From positions 23,377 to 87,376 of the forward strand of contig JBGTHQ010000015.1 in the NCBI GenBank assembly GCA_041746135.1: a DNA stretch of 64,000 bases, written 5' to 3'. The notes under the pieces were generated by a model, which searched no databases, was not told the DNA's origin, and saw only the letters and a list, made by a program, of their open reading frames with translations. This document shows, piece by piece, positions 7,751 to 15,822 of the stretch (within the stretch, counting starts at the first letter, position 1; each line of letters starts with the position of its first letter). The position numbers and the translations under genes were made by a program. This DNA comes from Alg239-R122 sp041746135 (GTDB taxonomy: Bacteria > Pseudomonadota > Alphaproteobacteria > Sphingomonadales > Sphingomonadaceae).

Positions 7751-8963
7751 CGTGCATCCCGCAATCGCATCGGCCTCATGGTTGAAACGGTCGGATTTGC
7801 GTGCGCTTGTCGCCGCGCTGGACTCGGAGGGCGGGCAATGCCGCTATGTCGGCGGCGCGGTCCGCGATACGCTGTGCGGTCAGGAAGTAAACGATATCGA
7901 TATGGCTACGATGCTGCGGCCCGAAACGGTGATGCAACGCCTGCATAGCGCCGACATTCGCGCCGTACCCACCGGTATCGATCATGGTACGGTGACAGCT
8001 GTCCTGGATGGCGGACCTGTCGAGATCACGACCCTGCGCCACGACGTTTCCACCGATGGTCGGCGCGCGACCGTGGCCTATAGCGACAACTGGCGCGAAG
8101 ATGCGGCGCGGCGGGATTTTACGATAAATGCGCTCTATCTCGATCCGAATACATTGCAAATCGAGGATTATTTTGACGGCCAAGAAGACCTTACAGCGGG
8201 CAAGGTCCGCTTTATCGGATCGGCCGATCAGCGGATATGCGAAGATTATTTGCGGATATTGCGGTTTTTCCGTTTTACCGCGCGGTACGGCACGGGACAG
8301 CCGGATAAACAGGCCCTCGAAGCCTGTATAGCGAATGTTTCCGGGCTCAAATCGCTTTCGCGCGAACGTATTTCCGGGGAGTTGCTGGCGATACTGCAAC
8401 TGCCCGATCCGATCGAATCCGCCGCGCTAATGTTCCGAGCGGGAATCTGGCAGGTCGTATTGCCGCAAATTGCGCCTGATGGACTGGAACTTTTGCGGCG
8501 CGTTGTCGCCCGCGAAAAGAAATCCGGTCTGCATCGCAGAGCTCTCACGCGTCTGGTTAGCCTGCTCCCCAAGGATGAGAAAATGGCGGACGAGATTGCC
8601 GACAGTTTGCGGTTCTCCAATGCCATGCGAAAGAAAACTCGCATGTATTTGAAAGATATGGACATGGGTGTGGATGATGTTCGTATGGCCGCATATCGTG
8701 TGGGCAGAGAGCTTGCCTTGCAAAAACTGCTGGTGTTCGCCGAACAAGGGCAATTTGCGAGCGCGCTGCAGCGGATTCAGGACTGGCAGCCCCCTGCTTT
8801 TGCGATCAGCGGGAAGGACATTGTGGCGGCGGGAATATCGCCCGGTCCGAAAGTCTCAACTGCCTTGCGGGAGATAGAGTCAAAGTGGATATTGGCAGAC
8901 TTTCCAGACGAAAACACGCAAAAAGCGATTTGTGCAGAAGTCCTCAAAACCTATATTAATTAA
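7743..8963 (+). CDS. CCA tRNA nucleotidyltransferase / poly(A) polymerase family
   Basis: A 406-residue template-independent nucleotidyltransferase that should add or repair the 3' CCA end of tRNAs. The head domain shows YVGGAVRDTL and NDIDMAT, whose Asp residues bind metal. The neck has RRDFTINALYLD and the conserved EDYLRILRFFRFTARYG. The ATG giving MPDVHPAI overlaps the Nudix stop by 8 bases. The sequence is of the class II CCA-adding/PcnB type; the single-gene context and lack of a separate CCA enzyme in view favour CCA addition. Its stop overlaps the convergent GGDEF/EAL gene by 4 bases. Confidence 0.9.
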   Translation: MPDVHPAIASASWLKRSDLRALVAALDSEGGQCRYVGGAVRDTLCGQEVNDIDMATMLRPETVMQRLHSADIRAVPTGIDHGTVTAVLDGGPVEITTLRHDVSTDGRRATVAYSDNWREDAARRDFTINALYLDPNTLQIEDYFDGQEDLTAGKVRFIGSADQRICEDYLRILRFFRFTARYGTGQPDKQALEACIANVSGLKSLSRERISGELLAILQLPDPIESAALMFRAGIWQVVLPQIAPDGLELLRRVVAREKKSGLHRRALTRLVSLLPKDEKMADEIADSLRFSNAMRKKTRMYLKDMDMGVDDVRMAAYRVGRELALQKLLVFAEQGQFASALQRIQDWQPPAFAISGKDIVAAGISPGPKVSTALREIESKWILADFPDENTQKAICAEVLKTYIN

Positions 8964-10711
8964 ATAAATGAAAGCTGTTTCTGATAATAACTATAGGCTT
9001 TGTCCGCGCTCAGGGGGCGTGCGAAATAGAAACCTTGGCCATGCGAGCACCCCAGAGCCGCAAGCGTGTGTGAAAGTTCGATCGACTCGATACCTTCTGC
9101 AGTCGTCTGCATATCCAGAGTGTCTGCCAATGAGAGAACGGCGCGCACGATCGAAACCTTGTCTTTGTCTTCAAGCATTTTGGTCACGAAGCTGCGATCG
9201 ATTTTCAAAATATCTATCGGCAATTTCTGCAAATAGGCCAGATTGGAATAACCCGTGCCAAAATCGTCCATGGCAAGACTTGTATCGAGGTTCTTGAGCG
9301 ATTGCATAACTTTTATCGCACGGTCGGGATCGCTCAAAATCACGCTTTCGGTCAATTCCAGGGTGATACAGTTGCCGTCGATATGCGTGTGGCGTATCGC
9401 CTCTTCCACGACCGATGCGATATTATCGCGCACAAACTGTACCGCCGAAAGATTGACATTGACCCGCAAAGGGAGTTTTCTCCCGGCCTTGCTATCCCAG
9501 TCCGCAAGCGTTTTTGCGGCGCTGTGCATCGCCCAGCGTCCCAAAGGAACGATCAGCCCGCATTCTTCCGCCACAGGAATGAAAGTGACGGGCGAGACAT
9601 TGCCGCGGTCGGGATCATTCCAGCGTGCTAAGGCTTCAAAACCCGTAATCTGACCGGAATTCAGGTCGATAAGAGGTTGATATTCCAGATGGAGCCGGTC
9701 CTTTGCAATGGCAATGCGCAGATCGCATTCCAGCGTGAAGCGGCGGCGAGCCTGAACTAGAACGCTCGGTTCGTAAACGGTGGTCCGGTTTTTCTGCTTG
9801 GCCTGTTTCAGAGCTATTTGCGCATAACGCAATATGTTCGGCGCATTGTCTTTTCCCATGGTGCCGATCGCGACACCCATTGCGGCATCTACCTGTGTCT
9901 CAAGCTGCGACAACCGGTAGGGGTTTGCAAAAGCTGCCTCGATCCGCTCGATAATAAGTGACGCATCTTCCTGACCTTCGCACAACTCAACGAAAATGCC
10001 GAATTCGTTGCCGCCTAGCCGCGCCAGCAGGTCGTGCTTGCGGATGCTGCTACGCAACCGGGAAGCTACGCTGATTATAAGCTCGTCACCGACAATCGCG
10101 CCTGCGCATTCATTGACCTGGCTAAAGCGGGACAAATCGACCGACAATATGGCGAATTTCGGCTTTGGTTTATAGGCGCTACACGCAAGCAAACTGGCTT
10201 CAATACTGTTTTCGATCTGTTCTTCGAAACCGCTGCGATTGGCGAGACCGGTAAGGCTGTCGCTCATCATCTCGCGGCGCATATTCAGTTCGTTTTCCGC
10301 CGTTGCCGTCCGGTCCATGAATGACAGCAAATACTGAGCATGCTGCTCTCCCCCGACCGTATGTTTGGCAACGGTTATATCAAATCGGCGGCGCGATATG
10401 GAATCGGGCGCGGTCCAGTTGAAGACCCGCACCGCGCCTTCATTTTCGGCCACTGCCTGTATATAGGCGGCAAGTTCGATATGATGGGGCGATTTTCCTT
10501 TACCGCTGTTTAGCCCCATTTTCTCGAACAGGTGGTTGTGCGAGATCATGTTCGCGCTCCCGTTCGCAAACTCGAAAATCGCGGCAGCTATAGGCAGCAT
10601 GTCGAGCCAGTTGGAAACGGCGATCGGCGTTCCGATATCGGATGTGGCGATACGGCTTCGGGCACGTGTGTTATGGAGTATATCCGCAAGTTTCGAATGC
10701 TGGACCATCAT
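8960..10711 (-). CDS. PAS-GGDEF-EAL protein, probable c-di-GMP phosphodiesterase with degenerate GGDEF
   Basis: A 583-residue cytoplasmic protein without membrane segments. A PAS-like region spans roughly residues 35-135, a GGDEF domain 148-310 and an EAL domain 325-580. The diguanylate cyclase signature reads GGNEF at 233-237, so the Asp/Glu of the metal site is replaced by Asn and synthesis is probably lost. The EAL domain keeps EALARW (359-364), NVNLSAVQF, ELTESVIL, DDFGTGYSNL, KIDRSFV and AEGIES, all expected for activity. So the likely role is c-di-GMP breakdown, perhaps GTP-modulated. The start has no good ribosome binding site; either of two adjacent ATG codons could serve. It lies 68 bases downstream of parC. 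Confidence 0.9.
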   Translation of the reverse strand: MMVQHSKLADILHNTRARSRIATSDIGTPIAVSNWLDMLPIAAAIFEFANGSANMISHNHLFEKMGLNSGKGKSPHHIELAAYIQAVAENEGAVRVFNWTAPDSISRRRFDITVAKHTVGGEQHAQYLLSFMDRTATAENELNMRREMMSDSLTGLANRSGFEEQIENSIEASLLACSAYKPKPKFAILSVDLSRFSQVNECAGAIVGDELIISVASRLRSSIRKHDLLARLGGNEFGIFVELCEGQEDASLIIERIEAAFANPYRLSQLETQVDAAMGVAIGTMGKDNAPNILRYAQIALKQAKQKNRTTVYEPSVLVQARRRFTLECDLRIAIAKDRLHLEYQPLIDLNSGQITGFEALARWNDPDRGNVSPVTFIPVAEECGLIVPLGRWAMHSAAKTLADWDSKAGRKLPLRVNVNLSAVQFVRDNIASVVEEAIRHTHIDGNCITLELTESVILSDPDRAIKVMQSLKNLDTSLAMDDFGTGYSNLAYLQKLPIDILKIDRSFVTKMLEDKDKVSIVRAVLSLADTLDMQTTAEGIESIELSHTLAALGCSHGQGFYFARPLSADKAYSYYQKQLSFI

Positions 10712-10779
10712 GAATGCGTATAGTCAAAACGTGTGAACGAATTGCTAAATGCATGGTTATACACTTATATTAAACTGAG

Positions 10780-13101
10780 CTAGGAGAACCTGTTGTTGCG
10801 CGGGAACCCGGTCGGCGGGAGACGTCCCGCGGCACCGCGGGCGACCCGCCACAGCGCCATTTCCCTTTCGGTGCGAATACGCCCCGAACCGCCGCCCATT
10901 GCCCAACTCAAACCCTCTTCCATATTGAAAGTTACCGCGTCGGACAGTGCACCGTCGCGATACCGTTGCAATTGCACACCTTGTCCTTTGGCCAGACTGG
11001 GCAATTCGGTAATCGGGAAGACCACCAGTTTTCGATTCTCGCCGACGACCGCAACATGATCAGCATCTTCGGGAATTTCATGGACGACCGCAAGATGCGT
11101 CTTGGGCTTGAGGTTCACGACCTGTCTGCCCTTACGCGTTTCGGCGATAATGTCCGCCATAACGGTCTGAAAACCAAGACCGTTGCTGGCCACCAACAGC
11201 AAGCGGGACTCTTCCCGGTAGGGCAACAACGCGATAATTTGCGTCTCGTTGTCGAGATCTAGCATCGAGCGCACCGGTTCGCCAAAACCGCGAGCGCCGG
11301 GCAGTTTGTCGGCGCCCAGAGTATAGAAACGGCCATTGTCGCAGGCGAAGATCAGCTTGTCCGTCGTCTGAGTGTGAAATGCATAGGCGGGGCCATCGCC
11401 TTCCTTGAATTTCGACAGATCGGGCCTGGTTGTGTCGACATGGCCCTTCATTGCTTTGATCCAACCGCGATGGGACATGATCACCGTCAGCGGTTCTTTC
11501 TCGATCATCGCTTCGAGCGGAATGTCACGTGCAGGGGCCTGTTCGCTGTGCATCGTTCGCCGCTTGCCCAGAACGGTATCATGGCCATAATCCTTCAGCA
11601 AAGCCTTCAGGTCTTTCTTGAGTTTTGTGCGTTGTCGTGCTGGGCTTTCGAGCAGCTTAACCAGGCCTTCTTTCTCATTAGTCAGAGTATCGAGTTCACG
11701 CCGCAACTCCATTTCCTCTAACTTGCGCAAGGACCGCAGCCGCATGTTGAGTATGGCCTCCGCCTGACGGTCGGTGAGCTTGAACTCTTCCATCATGACC
11801 GGCTTGGGCTCGTCCTTCGTCCGGATAATTTCAATCACGCGGTCGAGGTTGAGGAAGGCGATGATATAGCCTTCGAGCAGTTCGAGCCGCCCGTCGATCT
11901 TGTCGAGCCTGTGCTGGGCGCGGCGCACCAGCACTTCAATCTGATGCCGGATCCAACTGGACAACAGCGGTTTCAGACCCATCACGCCAGGTGTGTTGGC
12001 CTCATCCAAAACATTGAGATTGAGCGAAAACCGATTTTCCAAGTCGGTCATGCGGAACAGACTGTCTTTCAACACCTCGATATCCACGTTGCGGTTTTTG
12101 GGCTCCAGCACAATACGGATTTGCTCGTCCGATTCGTCGCGCACATCGGCCAGAATAGGTAATTTCCGGTCGCCGATCAGGTTGGCGATCTGCTCGATCA
12201 GCTTGGATTTTTGCACTTGATAGGGAATTTCGGATATTACTAGCTGCCACTGGCCATTGCCCAGCTTTTCAATCCCTTCATCGGCGAGCCATTCGCCGCT
12301 GGCTTTTTCCCGACCGGTCGAATAACGCGCCCGGACGCGAAACGCCCCGCGGCCTGTCTCATACGCAGCGGATATCGATTCCATACTGTCGACCAACAGG
12401 CCGCCCGTGGCGAAATCCGGTCCCTTGAACAGCTCCATCAATTGCGCGTGTTCGGAATTGGGCTGGTCGATCAGCAACAGCGTCGCGTCGATAACTTCGG
12501 CTGCATTGTGAGAGGGGATGCTAGTAGCCATGCCCACCGCAATTCCGCTGGCCCCGTTGGCGAGCAGATTGGGGAACAGGCCCGGCATGATGACCGGTTC
12601 TTCGTCTTCGCCATTATAGGTCGGCCGAAAATCGGTGGCATTCTCGTCCAGCCCGCGCATCAATTCGATCGCGGTTCTGGTCAGGCGCGCTTCGGTATAC
12701 CGATAGGCAGCGGCATTATCGCCGTCGATATTGCCGAAATTCCCTTGCCCGTCGACCAGCGGATAGCGCAGCGAAAACGTCTGTGCGAGGCGCACCATCG
12801 CATCATAGACCGACTGGTCGCCATGAGGATGATATTTGCCGATTACGTCGCCGACCACGCGCGCGCATTTCTTATAGCCATTGGCCGGATCGAGTTTGAG
12901 TTGGCGCATCGCCCAAAGCAAGCGGCGATGCACCGGTTTCAAGCCGTCGCGAAGATCCGGCAGCGAACGCGCGGTAATGGTCGACATCGCATAGACCAGA
13001 TACCGTTCGGACAATGCGCCATCGAACGGAGTATTCACGATCTGGTCAAAAGGATCTCCGGGCATATCGCGTGCAGGACCGGCGTCGATTACATCACTCA
13101 T
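10780..13101 (-). CDS. parC: DNA topoisomerase IV subunit A
   Basis: A 773-residue type IIA topoisomerase subunit that cuts and rejoins DNA and decatenates daughter chromosomes together with ParE. N-terminal blocks SERYLVYAMSTITARSLPD and DGLKPVHRRLLWAM are typical. The quinolone-interacting region is HPHGDQSVYD (91-100), and the active Tyr is in AAAYRYTEA (Y135). It has the C-terminal beta-pinwheel expected of ParC, without a GyrA box (QRRGGKG). The start ATG (MSDVIDAG) overlaps the stop of the upstream DUF454 frame as ATGA, which suggests ancestral translational coupling. Confidence 0.95.
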   Translation of the reverse strand: MSDVIDAGPARDMPGDPFDQIVNTPFDGALSERYLVYAMSTITARSLPDLRDGLKPVHRRLLWAMRQLKLDPANGYKKCARVVGDVIGKYHPHGDQSVYDAMVRLAQTFSLRYPLVDGQGNFGNIDGDNAAAYRYTEARLTRTAIELMRGLDENATDFRPTYNGEDEEPVIMPGLFPNLLANGASGIAVGMATSIPSHNAAEVIDATLLLIDQPNSEHAQLMELFKGPDFATGGLLVDSMESISAAYETGRGAFRVRARYSTGREKASGEWLADEGIEKLGNGQWQLVISEIPYQVQKSKLIEQIANLIGDRKLPILADVRDESDEQIRIVLEPKNRNVDIEVLKDSLFRMTDLENRFSLNLNVLDEANTPGVMGLKPLLSSWIRHQIEVLVRRAQHRLDKIDGRLELLEGYIIAFLNLDRVIEIIRTKDEPKPVMMEEFKLTDRQAEAILNMRLRSLRKLEEMELRRELDTLTNEKEGLVKLLESPARQRTKLKKDLKALLKDYGHDTVLGKRRTMHSEQAPARDIPLEAMIEKEPLTVIMSHRGWIKAMKGHVDTTRPDLSKFKEGDGPAYAFHTQTTDKLIFACDNGRFYTLGADKLPGARGFGEPVRSMLDLDNETQIIALLPYREESRLLLVASNGLGFQTVMADIIAETRKGRQVVNLKPKTHLAVVHEIPEDADHVAVVGENRKLVVFPITELPSLAKGQGVQLQRYRDGALSDAVTFNMEEGLSWAMGGGSGRIRTEREMALWRVARGAAGRLPPTGFPRNNRFS

Positions 13102-13578
13102 GGCGGGTCCGATACCAAGCAAACCCGCAATATGCGAGTGGTCCGTGTGGGAAAATTGGGGAAAAACCTGCGGGTATCACATCTTGCCCCGGTTTTTTCG
13201 GGCCGGGTCCATATCCATGTTCCGCTCGCCAGGGCTGCCAGCACCGGCCACAGCGAATGCGGCCAGTCCAGCATCACGAAACCCAGCGCGATGCTGAACA
13301 GGAATGTGGACGTCGCCCCCCCATTTGCCGCGGCGGCTGATCGACCGGTGGTCGCACCATTGCCGGACGGGAGGTGCGAAGCGCGCATGGTTCACAATCC
13401 AGCTTTCCAGCCGCACGCTGCTGTTGGCGAAACAGAATGCCGCAAGAATCATAAAGGGAACGGTCGGCTAGAGCGGCAAGGGAATTCCCGCGATGCCCAG
13501 CGCAAAGGACAGGCAGCCTGCAATAAAGAAAATAGTTGCGCCATCAGCGATCAATAGGGGGATTTCGGCTGACGGCAT
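13098..13578 (-). pseudogene. Broken DUF454 (YbaN-like) membrane protein gene
   Basis: Joining three pieces restores a YbaN/DUF454 protein. The first piece ends LGIAGIPLPL at an in-frame TAG (13468-13470). The same frame continues directly as PTVPFMILAAFCFANSS with family blocks APPVRQW and SISRRGKW. The frame then shifts at a run of seven C (plus strand 13316-13322), and the remaining hydrophobic part (FLFSIALGFVMLDW, LWPVLAALASGTWIW) lies in the next frame. Removing one base from that run repairs the second lesion; the amber codon replaces the conserved residue between LPL and PT. The restored frame ends by overlapping the parC start. The 5' end is uncertain. Confidence 0.75.
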
Positions 13579-13714
13579 AGGAGAAAGGGAGCAATAGGCC
13601 ATAGTGTGAATTGCGCATACCGGCACATTGGCATATAGCGTCAGTCTCCAAACCCGAGCCTTGCGATTCAAGGCCCGAGCCCAAAGCGCTTTTGCCCTAT
13701 TTCAGGAACCGCCC

Positions 13715-14497
13715 ATGACCCGTCGCCGCCAGATTTACGAAGGCAAAGCCAAGATCCTGTATGAAGGTCCGGAACCCGGCACCATCATTCAGTATTTCAA
13801 GGACGATGCGACCGCCTTTAATGCGCAGAAGAAAGGCACGATCAACGGCAAGGGCGTGATTAACAACCGTATCAGCGAATATGTATTCACGCGCCTGCAA
13901 CATATCGGTATCCCGACCCATTTCGTTCGCCGCCTCAATATGCGCGAACAACTGGTGCGGCAGGTTGAAATCGTTCCGATCGAAGTCATCGTGCGCAATA
14001 TCGCCGCGGGATCGATCTGTACACGGCTGGGTCTGACCGAAGGCGATCCGCTTCCACACACGCTTATCGAATATTGTTACAAGAACGATGCATTGGGCGA
14101 TCCGCTGGTCGCCGAAGAACATATTGCCTGTTTCAACTGGGCCAGCGCCGATGAAATGCAGGATATTTCATCGATGGCGATCCGCATCAACGATTTCATG
14201 AGCGGGATGTTCTCCGCTATCGGAATACGCTTGGTCGATTTCAAACTCGAATTCGGGCGGTTGTTCGACGGCGATTTTTCGCGCATTATTCTGGCCGACG
14301 AAATCAGTCCCGACGGTTGCCGTCTGTGGGATTTCGAAACGAATGAAAAGCTCGACAAGGACCGTTTCCGCAGGGACTTGGGCGGCGAAGTTGAAGCGTA
14401 TCAGGAAGTCGCCCGCCGGTTGGGATTATTGCCAGAGGACGGCAACGGGAACGAAGTGGTCGATCTGGCCAGCCAGAGAAAAAAGCGGGGGAAATAA
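13715..14497 (+). CDS. purC: Phosphoribosylaminoimidazole-succinocarboxamide synthase (SAICAR synthetase)
   Basis: Joins CAIR and aspartate with ATP in purine synthesis. The 260-residue product has the full family length. It opens with RRRQIYEGKAKILYEG, followed by FKDDATAFN, GVINNRISEYVF, the substrate block EVIVRNIAAGSI and VDFKLEFGRL with LADEISPDGCRLWD. The ATG has AGGA 7 bases upstream. It precedes purS and purQ on the same strand, but a small opposite-strand membrane gene lies between, so it is probably a separate transcript. Confidence 0.97.
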   Translation: MTRRRQIYEGKAKILYEGPEPGTIIQYFKDDATAFNAQKKGTINGKGVINNRISEYVFTRLQHIGIPTHFVRRLNMREQLVRQVEIVPIEVIVRNIAAGSICTRLGLTEGDPLPHTLIEYCYKNDALGDPLVAEEHIACFNWASADEMQDISSMAIRINDFMSGMFSAIGIRLVDFKLEFGRLFDGDFSRIILADEISPDGCRLWDFETNEKLDKDRFRRDLGGEVEAYQEVARRLGLLPEDGNGNEVVDLASQRKKRGK

Positions 14498-14549
14498 GGT
14501 GTTAAAGTTTGCCGCACGGCGGTGCTGTGAGTGAGCTACGTTAGCCCGC

Positions 14550-14699
14550 TCAGCCCTTGGTGCGATAACCGCCGATAATGCCGAGAATGAAGGCAATGAA
14601 CAGAGCAAGCTGGACCTGTCCATTGGGGTCGCGAAAACCCATCAACTCGCCGCCAAATGCAAAAAGTCCTATAAACATCAAGATTGCCAAACCGCCCAT
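14550..14699 (-). CDS. Small hypothetical membrane protein
   Basis: A 49-residue protein with two hydrophobic stretches (about residues 2-14 and 25-41) separated by the polar segment GELMGFRDPNGQ and ending GGYRTKG. A GCGAGG ribosome binding site lies 8 bases before the ATG. I do not recognise a named family, though similar short proteins seem to occur in sphingomonads. It sits in opposite orientation between purC and purS. Function unknown. Confidence 0.6.
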   Translation of the reverse strand: MGGLAILMFIGLFAFGGELMGFRDPNGQVQLALFIAFILGIIGGYRTKG

Positions 14700-14907
14700 A
14701 TGTCGAACCTCGCAATTTTCCTTAAATTTCCTGAAAGACAAGCAGACTATAACGCGATATAGTTAACCAAATCTTTCCCACCGTGTGAATTATGTTCGTG
14801 CCTAAATCGTGCATGGCTGTTTATCGACACTTGCTCCGGTCCCTCGATAGCTTTAGCAGAACATCATCACTGCATTTACAGTAGGAACGATCAGGAGCAG
14901 TCCGCAC

Positions 14908-15141
14908 ATGAAAGTCAATATCTTCGTCACCTTGAAAAATGGCGTGCTTGATCCCCAAGGAAGAGCTATCCATCATGCGCTGGACGGACTGGGCTTTACA
15001 GGCGTCAATGACGTACGTTCGGGCCGATTGATCGAGATGGATGTTGATGACGATATTGGGGACAATGCACTGGATTCGATGTGCCGCAAGCTGCTTGCCA
15101 ATATGGTGATCGAAAATTATCGTATCGAAAAAGTGAAATAG
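14908..15141 (+). CDS. purS: Phosphoribosylformylglycinamidine synthase subunit PurS
   Basis: A 77-residue small subunit that bridges PurL and PurQ in FGAM synthetase. The sequence MKVNIFVTLKNGVLDPQG, then GRAIHHALDGLGF and VRSGRLIEM, is diagnostic. AGGAG lies 10 bases upstream of the ATG. PurQ starts 3 bases after the stop. A separate purL is expected elsewhere because the three-subunit type of the enzyme is used. Confidence 0.96.
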   Translation: MKVNIFVTLKNGVLDPQGRAIHHALDGLGFTGVNDVRSGRLIEMDVDDDIGDNALDSMCRKLLANMVIENYRIEKVK

Positions 15142-15144
15142 CCC

Positions 15145-15822
15145 ATGAAATCGGCAGTCATTACATTTCCTGGATCCAATTGCGACCGCGACATGGCCGA
15201 CGCGATTGAAAAGATTGCGGGCAAGAAACCGCAACGTGTGTGGCACGGCGATAGTCAATTGCCTGATGGCCTTGATTTTATCGCCGTGCCCGGCGGGTTT
15301 TCGTACGGCGATTACTTGCGCAGCGGAGCCATGGCGGCGCGCTCGCCCATCATGCAGGCCGTCGTCCATGCCGCCGAGCGCGGCATTGCAATATTGGGCG
15401 TCTGCAACGGCTTTCAGATTCTCACCGAATCACAGCTTCTTCCAGGCGCATTGATGCGTAATGCTGGGATCGATTTTGTCTGCCGCGAAGTGCCGCTGAT
15501 AGTCGAAAATGACCGTTCATATTTTACCGAAGGCTATAAAAAAGGTGAACGTATCCTTGTTCCCGTGGCGCACCATGACGGGAATTATTTTGCCGACAAT
15601 GAGACTCTCGACCGGCTGGAAGGCGAAGGCCGGGTTGCATTCCGTTATGCGGAACATGTGAACGGATCGTCTCGCGACATTGCCGGAATATTGAATGCAA
15701 AAGGCAATGTTCTGGGCATGATGCCGCATCCTGAACGGCATATCGAAAAACTGCACGGCGGCGAAGACGGCGCCCGGCTGTTTCGGTCAGTTGCCCAAAC
15801 GCTGCTCGAAAAGACTAGCTAG
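15145..15822 (+). CDS. purQ: Phosphoribosylformylglycinamidine synthase subunit PurQ
   Basis: The 225-residue class I glutamine amidotransferase subunit of FGAM synthetase; it supplies ammonia to PurL. It shows VPGGFSYGDYLRSGAM, the nucleophile elbow ILGVCNGFQIL with the catalytic Cys, and MPHPERHIE with the catalytic His and Glu. It is coupled to purS. The last 8 bases overlap the convergent GGDEF/EAL gene. Confidence 0.97.
   Translation: MKSAVITFPGSNCDRDMADAIEKIAGKKPQRVWHGDSQLPDGLDFIAVPGGFSYGDYLRSGAMAARSPIMQAVVHAAERGIAILGVCNGFQILTESQLLPGALMRNAGIDFVCREVPLIVENDRSYFTEGYKKGERILVPVAHHDGNYFADNETLDRLEGEGRVAFRYAEHVNGSSRDIAGILNAKGNVLGMMPHPERHIEKLHGGEDGARLFRSVAQTLLEKTS

Noticed and set aside
12800..12840. 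Gln in place of Ser in the ParC quinolone region as a resistance change
   Set aside because: HPHGDQSVYD is, as far as I recall, the normal form in sphingomonad ParC, so it is lineage sequence and not evidence of acquired resistance.
12442..13557. A 371-codon plus-strand open frame over parC
   Set aside because: Antisense to parC and the DUF454 remnant, with no domain or ribosome binding site support.
14498..14549. Possible terminator between purC and the small membrane gene
   Set aside because: No stem of more than a few pairs and no T-run on either strand.
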